A stretch of DNA of 64,000 bases from assembly GCF_042667405.1 (NCBI RefSeq), contig NZ_JBHVAL010000001.1, positions 372,001-436,000 on the forward strand. Direction: 5' to 3'. Positions 49,727-58,201 of the stretch are shown here, piece by piece. The notes under the pieces are model-generated. The model had not been told where the DNA came from, searched no databases, and saw only the letters and a program-made list of their open reading frames with translations. Source of the stretch: Arthrobacter sp042667405. GTDB taxonomy: Bacteria > Actinomycetota > Actinomycetes > Actinomycetales > Micrococcaceae. The translations under genes and the position numbers were made by a program. Every line of letters begins with the position of its first letter. Within the stretch, counting starts at the first letter, position 1.

Positions 49727-50770
49727 ATGCCTACCGCTTCCGCTTTTGCTTCACCCTCTGCCACAGGCGATTTGACCCTGACCACCATCGAACGCCGCGA
49801 GGTTGGCCCGAACGACGTCCATATCGACATCAAGTTCGCGGGCATCTGCCATTCGGACATCCACACTGTTCGCGGTGACTGGGGTCCCCAGCAGTACCCC
49901 CTGGTCCCCGGCCACGAGATTGCAGGCATCGTAACCGAGGTTGGCTCGGCGGTCACCAAACACAAGGTCGGTGACCGGGTCGGCGTCGGCTGCATGGTGA
50001 ACTCCTGCAAGGAATGCAAGAACTGCTTGGCCGGCGAGGAACAGTACTGCCTCAAGGGCAACGTCGGCACCTATGGCGCGGTGGACCGCGACGGCACCAT
50101 CACCCAGGGCGGATACTCCAGCGATGTTGTGGTAAACGAAGACTTCGTGGTGACCATCCCGGAAGGGCTGGACCTTGATGTTGCCGCTCCTTTGCTCTGC
50201 GCCGGCATCACGACGTTTTCCCCCCTGCACCACTGGGGTGCCGGTCCGGGTAAGAAGGTGGCCATCGTCGGTCTGGGCGGCTTGGGCCACATGGGCGTCA
50301 AGATCGCCCACGCCATGGGTGCCGAGGTGACGGTCCTCTCGCAGTCGCTGAAGAAAATGGAGGACGGCCTCAAGCTCGGCGCCGACCACTATTACGCGAC
50401 CAGCGATCCCGCCACTTTTGAACAGCTCGCCGGTACCTTCGACCTGATCATCAACACGGTGAGCGCATCCATCGACATCAGCGCCTACCTTCAGTTGCTC
50501 ACGTTGGACGGAACGCTTGTCAATGTCGGCGCACCCGCCGAGCCGCTGCCCGTGAACGCTTTTGCGTTGATCGGTGGACGTCGTCGCTTTGCCGGTTCCA
50601 TGATCGGCGGCATCCGCGAAACGCAGGAAATGCTGGACTTCTGCGCAGAGCATGGCCTCGGCGCCGAGATTGAGGTCATTCCTGCCAGCAAGATCAACGA
50701 CGCCTACGAGCGCGTCCTGGCCTCGGACGTCCGCTACCGCTTCGTCATCGACGCCTCAACCATCGGCTAA
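49727..50770 (+). CDS. Zinc-dependent alcohol dehydrogenase (AdhC / cinnamyl-type)
   Basis: A 347-residue medium-chain dehydrogenase. Zinc ligands are in GICHSDIH and PGHEIAGIV; the structural zinc set is CKECKNCLAGEEQYC; and the NAD(P) motif is VAIVGLGGLGHMG. It is the YahK/CAD-like class that reduces aldehydes with NADPH. ATG 49727 has CAGGAG just before it; an upstream in-frame ATG would add 15 residues. It stands alone and is followed by a strong terminator. Confidence 0.9.
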   Translation: MPTASAFASPSATGDLTLTTIERREVGPNDVHIDIKFAGICHSDIHTVRGDWGPQQYPLVPGHEIAGIVTEVGSAVTKHKVGDRVGVGCMVNSCKECKNCLAGEEQYCLKGNVGTYGAVDRDGTITQGGYSSDVVVNEDFVVTIPEGLDLDVAAPLLCAGITTFSPLHHWGAGPGKKVAIVGLGGLGHMGVKIAHAMGAEVTVLSQSLKKMEDGLKLGADHYYATSDPATFEQLAGTFDLIINTVSASIDISAYLQLLTLDGTLVNVGAPAEPLPVNAFALIGGRRRFAGSMIGGIRETQEMLDFCAEHGLGAEIEVIPASKINDAYERVLASDVRYRFVIDASTIG

Positions 50771-50787
50771 GGCTCAACAAGCAGAAT

Positions 50788-50820
50788 GGCCGCGCCCTTC
50801 AAGGGGCGCGGCCTTTTCGT
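50788..50820 (+). terminator. Rho-independent terminator after alcohol dehydrogenase
   Basis: GGCCGCGCCC (50788-50797) and GGGCGCGGCC (50804-50813) form a perfect 10-bp GC-rich stem with a 6-nt loop, followed by TTTTCGTTT. It is 18 bp after the stop and 40 bp before the helicase start. Confidence 0.85.
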
Positions 50821-50859
50821 TTCCCCGGACTTCGCGCATCCCGGAACAGGGACAATGGT

Positions 50860-53466
50860 GTGGTGACTTTCAGACTGGACACAATCGGCCGGGGCCTGGT
50901 CTTCGCCGGTTCCATCGAAGATCTCGCAGCGCAACTGACCAAGCAGGGCGACGGCGGTGCGGTGGTCGTGCAGGCCCCTCCCGGTACGGGGAAGACCACC
51001 TTGGTACCGCCGCTGCTGGCTAATCTCGTCGAACAAGGGCAGTCCGGTCAGCCCCGCGTGGTCGTCACCCAACCCCGGCGTGTCGCCGCCCGTTCCGCCG
51101 CGCGTCGCCTCGCATCCTTGGACGGCAGCCGCCTTGGTGACAGGGTGGGTTACACGGTCCGGGGCGAGAACAAGACCAGCACGCAGACGATCGTCGAGTT
51201 TGTCACGCCGGGGATTCTCCTTCGCCGGCTGCTGAAGGACCCAGGCCTGGAGGGTGTCCATGCGGTTATCCTGGACGAAGTCCACGAGAGGGGCCTCGAA
51301 TCCGATCTTCTCGTGGGCATGCTCGCGGAGGTTCGTGAGCTTCGCGGAGACCTGACGCTTGTTGCCATGTCCGCAACGCTCGACGCCCGGCGGTTCGCCG
51401 CTTTACTGGGTGGCACGGCCCACGGCGGGCCGGCTCCCGTCGTCGACTGCCCTTCAGCGCTCCACCCCTTGGACGTTCAATGGCACCCCGCCCGCGAACA
51501 CCGCCTGGACGAGCGAGGAGTGTCACGTTCCTTCCTGGACCACGTCGCCCGGTCCGCAGCGGCGGCCCACGCGGCGGCCCTGGCTGCGAACCCGGACGTG
51601 GATGCGTTGGTCTTCCTTCCCGGTGTCCGTGAAGTATCCGACGTCGCCTCCCGCCTCCGCACGCTTGTTTCAGGGAACGTTGAGGTTCTTGAGTTGCATG
51701 GCCAGGTGGGTCCGGCGGCGCAGGACCGGGCAGTTTCCGGCCGCGAACCTTCAGGGGCGCCGCGCATCATCGTCTCCACGTCCCTGGCCGAGTCCTCGCT
51801 GACCGTCCCGGGTGTCCGGCTTGTCATCGACTCGGGGCTGTCGCGCGAACCGCGACGCGACGCGGCCCGCGGGATGTCCGGCCTGGTAGCCGTTTCCTGC
51901 TCCCAAGCTTCGGCGGCCCAGCGTGCCGGCCGTGCCGCCCGCCAAGGACCGGGTGTCGTGGTCCGGTGCTATGACCAACGGGCCCTCGCTGCCGCCCCGG
52001 CGCATCAAACCCCGGAGATCCTGGCCACTGACCTGACGGGCGCTGCGCTGGTTCTTGCCTGCTGGGGTGCGCCCGGAGGCCGGGGACTCACGTTGCCGGA
52101 CGCCCCGCCGGGTGGTGCCATGACGGAGGCGGTGGAGGTGCTCAGGGAATTGGGCGCCGTCACCGGCGACGGGACCGCCACCGCTATGGGCAAAGCATTG
52201 GCCCGCGTCCCCGCAGACCCTCGACTTGCCCGGGCCCTGCTGGATGGATCTGCGGCTGTTGGCAGGCGCGCTGCGGCTGAGACGGTGGCACTGGTTGCCG
52301 GCGACCAGCGGGCACCCGGGGCGGATATCACCAAACTCCTGTCGATCCTGCGTTCCGGAACGGATCCCGCCGCCCGGCGCTTCGCGGAGGACGTGAAGCG
52401 GCTGGATTCCATCGCCGGGCAGGAGGCGGCCGCCGTCGTACCTCTTGAGGGACGCCACCGGATCACGCCGGGCGAAGCGCCTGGCTTCGTGGTTGCGCTG
52501 GCGTTCCCGGACCGTATCGCCAAACGCGTTCCCGGCGATGGCCCGGCCAGCTACTTGCTGAGCTCTGGTACGCGGGCCGGGCTCCCGGCTGGAAGTCCGC
52601 TGTCCGGGCATGATTGGTTGGCAGTTGCCGAGGTGTCGCGCGCCCAGGGACGCGACGCTGCCGGCACAGGAGCGGTGATTCGCTCGGCTGCGCCGCTCTC
52701 GGCGGAATTGGCAGCGGCCGCGGCCCCCCAACTATTGACCGGACAGGTCAACGCAACCTTTGACAATGGGCGCGTGACGGCGCGCCAGGAACGCAGGCTC
52801 GGCGCCATCGTGCTTTCCTCCACACCGGTCCGGGCCGGCATCGGGTCCGCACGCCAGGCGGTGGCCGAGGCCCTTGCGAAAAACGGACTTTCCATGCTCA
52901 GCTGGTCGCCCACCGCTGATGCGCTGCGTCGTCGCATGGCCTTGCTTCGCCGGGAGCTCGGCGATCCCTGGCCGGATGTGACCGACGCTGGTTTGTTGTC
53001 CAGGCTGGAGGAATGGTTCGCCCCGGAATTGGAGGCGATGGCTGCTGGAACTGCTGCGTCAGCCATCAGTCTTGCCGAACCGCTGCGCCGGCTGCTTCCC
53101 TGGCCGGAAGCCGGCCGCCTGGAAGCGCTTGTGCCCGAACGGCTCGAAGTACCCAGCGGATCCCAGGTACGCATTGACTATCCGGACGTCGATGACGACG
53201 GCGGCCGTCCCGTTGTGGCGGTGAAACTTCAGGAATGTTTTGGCTGGGACAGCACGCCTCGGCTGGTCGATGGCAGGGTGCCCGTTCTTTTCCACTTGTT
53301 GTCCCCGGCCGGACGTCCGCTGGCCGTGACCGACGATCTCACGTCATTTTGGTCCGGGCCTTATTCCCAAGTGCGGGCAGAGATGCGTGGACGCTACCCC
53401 AAGCATCCCTGGCCCGAAGACCCTTGGACCGCGCCTGCCACGGCCAGGACCAAGAACCGGATGTGA
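50860..53466 (+). CDS. hrpB: ATP-dependent helicase HrpB
   Basis: An 868-residue DEAH-type helicase. Walker A APPGTGKTT (39-47), the DExH box as DEVHER (139-144), SAT in VAMSATLDARR, and the QRAGRAARQGPG motif VI are visible. The C-terminal ~350 residues carry the HrpB-specific domain (LEEWFAPELEA, RLLPWPEAGRLEALVPER). HrpB is a poorly understood RNA-type helicase. GTG 50860 is the start; the next GTG codon follows directly. It ends 4 bp before the convergent amidohydrolase. Confidence 0.92.
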   Translation: MVTFRLDTIGRGLVFAGSIEDLAAQLTKQGDGGAVVVQAPPGTGKTTLVPPLLANLVEQGQSGQPRVVVTQPRRVAARSAARRLASLDGSRLGDRVGYTVRGENKTSTQTIVEFVTPGILLRRLLKDPGLEGVHAVILDEVHERGLESDLLVGMLAEVRELRGDLTLVAMSATLDARRFAALLGGTAHGGPAPVVDCPSALHPLDVQWHPAREHRLDERGVSRSFLDHVARSAAAAHAAALAANPDVDALVFLPGVREVSDVASRLRTLVSGNVEVLELHGQVGPAAQDRAVSGREPSGAPRIIVSTSLAESSLTVPGVRLVIDSGLSREPRRDAARGMSGLVAVSCSQASAAQRAGRAARQGPGVVVRCYDQRALAAAPAHQTPEILATDLTGAALVLACWGAPGGRGLTLPDAPPGGAMTEAVEVLRELGAVTGDGTATAMGKALARVPADPRLARALLDGSAAVGRRAAAETVALVAGDQRAPGADITKLLSILRSGTDPAARRFAEDVKRLDSIAGQEAAAVVPLEGRHRITPGEAPGFVVALAFPDRIAKRVPGDGPASYLLSSGTRAGLPAGSPLSGHDWLAVAEVSRAQGRDAAGTGAVIRSAAPLSAELAAAAAPQLLTGQVNATFDNGRVTARQERRLGAIVLSSTPVRAGIGSARQAVAEALAKNGLSMLSWSPTADALRRRMALLRRELGDPWPDVTDAGLLSRLEEWFAPELEAMAAGTAASAISLAEPLRRLLPWPEAGRLEALVPERLEVPSGSQVRIDYPDVDDDGGRPVVAVKLQECFGWDSTPRLVDGRVPVLFHLLSPAGRPLAVTDDLTSFWSGPYSQVRAEMRGRYPKHPWPEDPWTAPATARTKNRM

Positions 53467-53470
53467 GCAG

Positions 53471-55105
53471 CTAGGCCGTCCGGTCCAGGAGGAACTGGAT
53501 TTCCCCGTCCACGAACGTTGCCAGCACGCTGCTCGCAGCGAAGTCATCCGGTGCTGCACTGAGCGGGTCCAGTTCGAAGGCCGTAAAGTCAGCCCGCTTG
53601 CCTACAGTGATGGACCCCGAGACATCCCACAATCCCGCGGCTTTGGCTGCGTGGGAGGTGTATCCCTCCAGCGCCTGGAGCGCTGTCAGTGCCTGGGAGG
53701 GAGCAATCGGTTCCAGTCCGGGGTGTCCCGAACGGCGCCGCAAACGGGCATCCGCCATGATCGGCAAGGGCTGGAACGGGGCAATCGGCCAATCCGAGCC
53801 AATGCCCAGTACCACCCCTGCTTCACGGACGTCCCGGCACCGCCACGCACGGTCGGCACGCTCGGTACCCAAGCGGGTGGACCAGTTGTCACTGTGGTCT
53901 GCCAATGAGTAGTGGGTGCAATGGGTCGGTTGCATGCTTGCAACGACGCCCGAACCCTTGAAGCGCGCCACGAGTTCGTCCGGCACCGTCTCAAGGTGCT
54001 CGATCCTGTGCACGGTCCGGCGCAGGACATCGGCCGGCACCCTGCCGCGGAGGGACTCCAGGGCATCGAGGACATGGCTTACCCCGGCGTCGCCGATCGC
54101 GTGCGTCGCCGTCGGGATCCCACGGGCCGCGAAATAGTGGACAGCGGCTGAGTACTCCTCCGGCCGCGGCCAAAAGGACGCAGTGGATTCGCCATAGAGG
54201 TCAGGTTCGTGGAGCCAGGCGGTTCCGTTGTCCACCGTTCCGTCGACGAAAAGTTTGATGGCCTCAACGGACCAGCGGCGTCCACCGGTGCCGATGCTCC
54301 GCGCGAGTTCTTTCCAATCCTCTTCGTTGGTGCCGGGCATGCACCAGGGCGCAGAGCGCAGCCGCAGGGGCAGTTCGCCCTCGGCCTCCAGCGCCCGGAA
54401 GAGTTCGGAGGATTCCTCGCTGTGGTCCATGATGTGGCCACCGGTGAGTCCGGACCTGGCGAAGTCCCGGAGGAGCCCGCCCAGCCTGGCCTTGCGCCTC
54501 TCGAAGGACTCCCGGGGGATGTGGCGTTGGACCAGTTCCATGGCAGCGGCTTCAAGCAGCAAGCCGGTAGGAACTCCGTCCGCATCGCACACCACTTCCG
54601 AAACCTGCTCGAATTCGTGCCTGCCGTGCACGCCTGCAAGCTCCAACGCACGGCTGTTGGCGATCGCGGAATGACCGTCGAACAAACGGATCAGCGCCGG
54701 CTTGCCGCCGCCGACGTCATCGAGCACGCTGCGGTGCAGGGGCACCGTTCCGAAAGCGTTCGGGTTCAGGCCCCACCCACGCAGCCACTCGTCGTCGTTC
54801 CCTGCCTGCGAGCGGAGAAGCGAGCGGACGTCATCAAGCGTTGAGGCGCCGGAAAGGTCGACGCCGACGGTAAGGTCCAGGCCAAACACCGGGTGGATGT
54901 GGCAATCCACCAAACCCGGGGTCAGAGTCGCGCTGCCGAGGTCCACCACGCGGGTTCCGGAACCGCGCCAGCCTTGCGCGTCCTCACGGCTCCCGACGGC
55001 GGTGATGGTTCCGTCAGTGACCGCGACGGCCTGGGTGGATTCGCCCCGGTGGTGGTCATCCAGTGTATGGATGGTTTCGGCGAGGACGATGAGGTCAGGA
55101 GTCAT
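53471..55105 (-). CDS. Amidohydrolase (YtcJ-like, amidohydrolase_3)
   Basis: A 544-residue metal-dependent hydrolase of the YtcJ/amidohydrolase_3 group. The metal-binding VDCHIHPVFG is near residues 75-85; later His residues lie in TATHAIGDAGV and VHRIEHL; SDWPIAPF holds the late Asp. Substrates of this group are varied amides or formylated compounds. ATG 55105 overlaps the transporter stop by 11 nt, so both are co-translated. The APC transporter upstream on the strand may import the substrate, and a TetR gene is divergent. Confidence 0.87.
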   Translation of the reverse strand: MTPDLIVLAETIHTLDDHHRGESTQAVAVTDGTITAVGSREDAQGWRGSGTRVVDLGSATLTPGLVDCHIHPVFGLDLTVGVDLSGASTLDDVRSLLRSQAGNDDEWLRGWGLNPNAFGTVPLHRSVLDDVGGGKPALIRLFDGHSAIANSRALELAGVHGRHEFEQVSEVVCDADGVPTGLLLEAAAMELVQRHIPRESFERRKARLGGLLRDFARSGLTGGHIMDHSEESSELFRALEAEGELPLRLRSAPWCMPGTNEEDWKELARSIGTGGRRWSVEAIKLFVDGTVDNGTAWLHEPDLYGESTASFWPRPEEYSAAVHYFAARGIPTATHAIGDAGVSHVLDALESLRGRVPADVLRRTVHRIEHLETVPDELVARFKGSGVVASMQPTHCTHYSLADHSDNWSTRLGTERADRAWRCRDVREAGVVLGIGSDWPIAPFQPLPIMADARLRRRSGHPGLEPIAPSQALTALQALEGYTSHAAKAAGLWDVSGSITVGKRADFTAFELDPLSAAPDDFAASSVLATFVDGEIQFLLDRTA

Positions 55106-56552
55106 GGGTTTCAAAGCTTCCAATCCGGGCAAAGACGTTGGGGCGGGCAATCCGAAGGCGGCGGGCGATCAGCAGGCCCGCCAGGAACACGATGGGGGTA
55201 ACAGCCAGCAGAATGGTGTTGGTGAGGGCGTCCGCGAAGGTGAGGAGTTCGATGTTGATGGCGATCAATGCCACCACACCGAACAGCAGGACGGCCGAGG
55301 CGATGCTGACTGGAACAAGCAGTCGGTTGGTCACGGCGCCGGGATTCCGGCGAAGGTACATGAAGGCGGCTACCGACACCAGGCCCTGCAGGGCCACGAT
55401 GCCGACGATTCCAGGCGTGTTGACCCAGATCAACAGGTGCTTGTAAGGGTCGGCGTTGGCAATGGCACAGATGAGGATGACGACGGCGGCCAGGACGGTC
55501 TGGATCTGCCCTGCGCGGTGCGGGGACTTGTACTTCGGGTGGGTCCTGCCCAGGAACGAGGGAAGGATGCCGTCCTTGGCGAGCATGTAGACGTAACGGT
55601 TGATGGCGTTGTGGAAGGCCAGTTGCGAGGCATACACGCTGGTAACGATCATCAGGTACATGGCCACTTCTGCCCAGGGGCCCACGTACTGGTTGATGGT
55701 GGCGAAGAACATCCCATCGGCAAGTTCGCCGGCGGCAGTTACGACGTTTCCATTGCCGTAAGCCTGGATGACTGTCCAGACAATGAAGGCGTAGAAAACG
55801 GACATGAGTCCCACCGCGATGTAGGTGGCCCGGGGGACTGACTTGTCCGGGTTGCGGGCTTCCCGCCGGTAGAGCACGGTTGATTCGAAACCCATGAATG
55901 CTGCGAAGCAGATGGCCAGGATGGCCAGTACGCCCGGCGTGAACGCGTGCTCGGGGGAGAAGGAGTCGAAGCTGATGCCCTCGGCCCCGCCGCGGGTCAG
56001 GATTCCTACGCCCATGACGGCGAGGATCGCCGTTTCGGCGATGAGCAGGACGCCCAGGACCTTGGCACCGACATCAATTCCGCGGTACCCAAGGAACCAG
56101 ACAGCGGCAATGGCAGCCAGGGCCACCACGGGCCAGGGAACGTCCAAGCCGAAAAGGGTCTGGAGCATGGCTTGGGTCTGGACGGCGAAGAGCCCGTAAA
56201 CGCCGATCTGCAGGCAGTTGTACGAGACGATTGCCAGGATTGCCGAGGCAAGACCGACAGTCTTGCCCATCGCCAGCGTGATGTAAGTATAAAAGCCGCC
56301 GGCGGCTTTGACGTGCTTGGTCATCGCCATGAAGGCAATGGCAAAAACCAGCAGCACTGCACCGGCGATGACATAGCCCATGGGGGCGCCAATGCCCCCG
56401 ATTCCTATGGCTACGGGGGCCACGCCGGCCATGACGGTCAGGGGGGCTGCTGCGGAGATCACCAGGAAGGCGATGCCGCCGGTGCCGATGGCGTTCCGTT
56501 TCAGCCCATTTCCGGCTTCGGCAGCCGGGGGTCGGGTTTCCAGATCAGACAT
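55095..56552 (-). CDS. APC family amino acid/amine permease
   Basis: A 485-residue transporter with 12 hydrophobic helices and the APC signature (NAIGTGGIAFLVISAAAPLTVMAGVAP pattern, GFESTVLYRREARNP). It probably imports an amino acid or related amine. ATG 56552 is the start; an in-frame extension upstream would enter the operator region. It forms an operon with the amidohydrolase downstream and is divergent from a TetR regulator with a palindromic operator. Confidence 0.9.
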   Translation of the reverse strand: MSDLETRPPAAEAGNGLKRNAIGTGGIAFLVISAAAPLTVMAGVAPVAIGIGGIGAPMGYVIAGAVLLVFAIAFMAMTKHVKAAGGFYTYITLAMGKTVGLASAILAIVSYNCLQIGVYGLFAVQTQAMLQTLFGLDVPWPVVALAAIAAVWFLGYRGIDVGAKVLGVLLIAETAILAVMGVGILTRGGAEGISFDSFSPEHAFTPGVLAILAICFAAFMGFESTVLYRREARNPDKSVPRATYIAVGLMSVFYAFIVWTVIQAYGNGNVVTAAGELADGMFFATINQYVGPWAEVAMYLMIVTSVYASQLAFHNAINRYVYMLAKDGILPSFLGRTHPKYKSPHRAGQIQTVLAAVVILICAIANADPYKHLLIWVNTPGIVGIVALQGLVSVAAFMYLRRNPGAVTNRLLVPVSIASAVLLFGVVALIAINIELLTFADALTNTILLAVTPIVFLAGLLIARRLRIARPNVFARIGSFETHDS

Positions 56553-56600
56553 GGGGATCCTATGGGGGTGTGGGGGAGGTTTTTCAGGGGGAGAAGAGGA

Positions 56601-56625
56601 GATAAGCGAAAGGCTTTCGTTTATC
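56601..56625. promoter_or_regulatory. TetR-type palindromic operator between APC transporter and regulator
   Basis: GATAAGCGAAAG (56601-56612), one central G, and CTTTCGTTTATC (56614-56625) form a 12-1-12 palindrome with one mismatch. It lies 49 bp upstream of the APC start and 87 bp before the regulator start. Expected to be bound by the adjacent TetR protein. Confidence 0.7.
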
Positions 56626-56711
56626 GTAGGGCCTTGTGACCCGCGGCACAATACCTCGGCTCCAACTTCTGGCTAGAGTCGTAACATCAACCGTGAATGG
56701 AGTAACCCCCT

Positions 56712-57350
56712 ATGGCACGCCCGCTGGTCCCGCTGATATCCGTCGACGCCCTCGTTACCGCCGCCCTGGAGTTGGTGGACGAGGCAGGGGACTTCAGCCT
56801 GCCCAAACTGGCCAAGCGGATTGGCGTCAGCCAATCGTCCATCTACAACCACGTCAGTGGACGCGAAGAGATCCTTGAGCTCATGCGTGGCCGCATCATC
56901 TCCGAGAGCCCCTACACGCTTCATGACGACCAGGACTGGGAGGCTGCACTTCGGACCATTGTGCGCAGCTACCGGGACGCCTTTGCCCGGCACCCGAGGC
57001 TTGCGCCCCTTCTGGTACTGCAGACCGTGCAGGACCACCAGGTCCTTGCCCTCTACGAGAACCTCGCCGTGGCCCTGCAGGCTGCCGGCTTCCGTGGCCG
57101 GGACGTGCTGTCCGCAATCTCCACCATCGACAGCTTCGCGCTGGGCTTCGCGCTGGACCTGGCCGCTCCCGACGTCGTCTGGGCACCGCCCGCGGTAGGA
57201 TTCCCGGCACTCAGCAGCGCATTGGACAATGCGGCGCCTGCCGAAGAGCGAGGCGAGGCTGCCTTCGAACTCGGCTTGGAGATCCTTGTCGCCGGCCTGC
57301 ATTCCAGGCTTCGGACCACGGATTCCCCGCTTCGGACCACAGCGCAGTGA
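56712..57350 (+). CDS. TetR family transcriptional regulator
   Basis: A 212-residue TetR-like regulator. The N-terminal HTH is at about 20-55 (SLPKLAKRIGVSQSSIYNHVSGREEIL). The C-terminal domain with AFARHPRLAPLL and DSFALGFALDLAAP resembles the TetR_C_1 type. It is divergent from the APC/amidohydrolase operon with an operator between. Its GTGA overlap with the downstream M50 gene couples the two. Confidence 0.9.
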   Translation: MARPLVPLISVDALVTAALELVDEAGDFSLPKLAKRIGVSQSSIYNHVSGREEILELMRGRIISESPYTLHDDQDWEAALRTIVRSYRDAFARHPRLAPLLVLQTVQDHQVLALYENLAVALQAAGFRGRDVLSAISTIDSFALGFALDLAAPDVVWAPPAVGFPALSSALDNAAPAEERGEAAFELGLEILVAGLHSRLRTTDSPLRTTAQ

Positions 57351-58081
57351 ACCTGCTGCAAACATGGTGGGACGCGGTTGTGCGCGGCTTCACCCAGAGT
57401 TACACCACGGCGGTCCCCTTGCCCGTCCTGCTGGGCATCCTTGTCTGTGCCGTGATCCTCAGCATTCCCCGCGCCACCTGGCGATGGTTCGGTTTGTACG
57501 TCACGTTTGTCCACGAACTGGGTCACGCCTACGCGGCGCTGATGACGGGAAGGTTCGTCCACGGACTCCGCATTGGGCTTGACCACTCCGGGCGGCTGGT
57601 CAGCAGCGGACGGAGCTCTTTTGGGGCCGCGTGGTCCGGCTTCTGGGGCTACCCGGCCCCGGCTGTCGTGGGATTCGGCCTGATTGCCGCAGTCAGTGCG
57701 GGGCGCTCGGGTGCCGCCATGTCGGTGGGTGCCCTGGTTCTCCTGATGTCCTTGGTTTTCCTCCGAAACTTCACCGGGATAGTGGTGGCCGTTGCCAGTG
57801 CGGTCATCGCACAGGCGCTGCTCCTTTTCGCCACGCCCACAGTCGTCAATTATGTGGTGTTGGCCCTGGGAGTGGCACTGTCCGTGGGAGGTGTCAGGGA
57901 CCTCCTCAAGCTCGCAGGCGTCCACACGAAGCGCCGCCAGCGGCTGGCGGCCTCGGACGCCTTCATCCTGGGCCGCACCACGGGAGTGCCCGCCTTTGTC
58001 TGGCTCTCCGGATTTACGGTCGTCATCGCTGGCTGCGTATTAGCATCGACGTGGTTGCTGTGGGGGATGCTCAGCCTTTAG
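57347..58081 (+). CDS. M50-like membrane metallopeptidase
   Basis: A 244-residue membrane protein with 5-6 hydrophobic helices and the zinc motif HELGH at 56-60 (FVHELGHAYAALMTG). This fits small M50-type site-2 protease relatives, but the usual LDG motif with the second zinc ligand is not evident. No PDZ domain is present. GTG 57347 overlaps the TetR stop by 4 nt (GTGA). Client unknown; the coupling to a transcription factor is unusual. Confidence 0.8.
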   Translation: MNLLQTWWDAVVRGFTQSYTTAVPLPVLLGILVCAVILSIPRATWRWFGLYVTFVHELGHAYAALMTGRFVHGLRIGLDHSGRLVSSGRSSFGAAWSGFWGYPAPAVVGFGLIAAVSAGRSGAAMSVGALVLLMSLVFLRNFTGIVVAVASAVIAQALLLFATPTVVNYVVLALGVALSVGGVRDLLKLAGVHTKRRQRLAASDAFILGRTTGVPAFVWLSGFTVVIAGCVLASTWLLWGMLSL

Positions 58082-58201
58082 TGACTCCAAGCCCTTGCCC
58101 CGTGGTCGCTTCAGGGTGTCCAATCTGGTTAACGATTCGGATTTTCGGGTTCGATACCGCGAGCGTTCGGACTCCAGGCCGGGAGACACCAGGAGGCGCC
58201 C

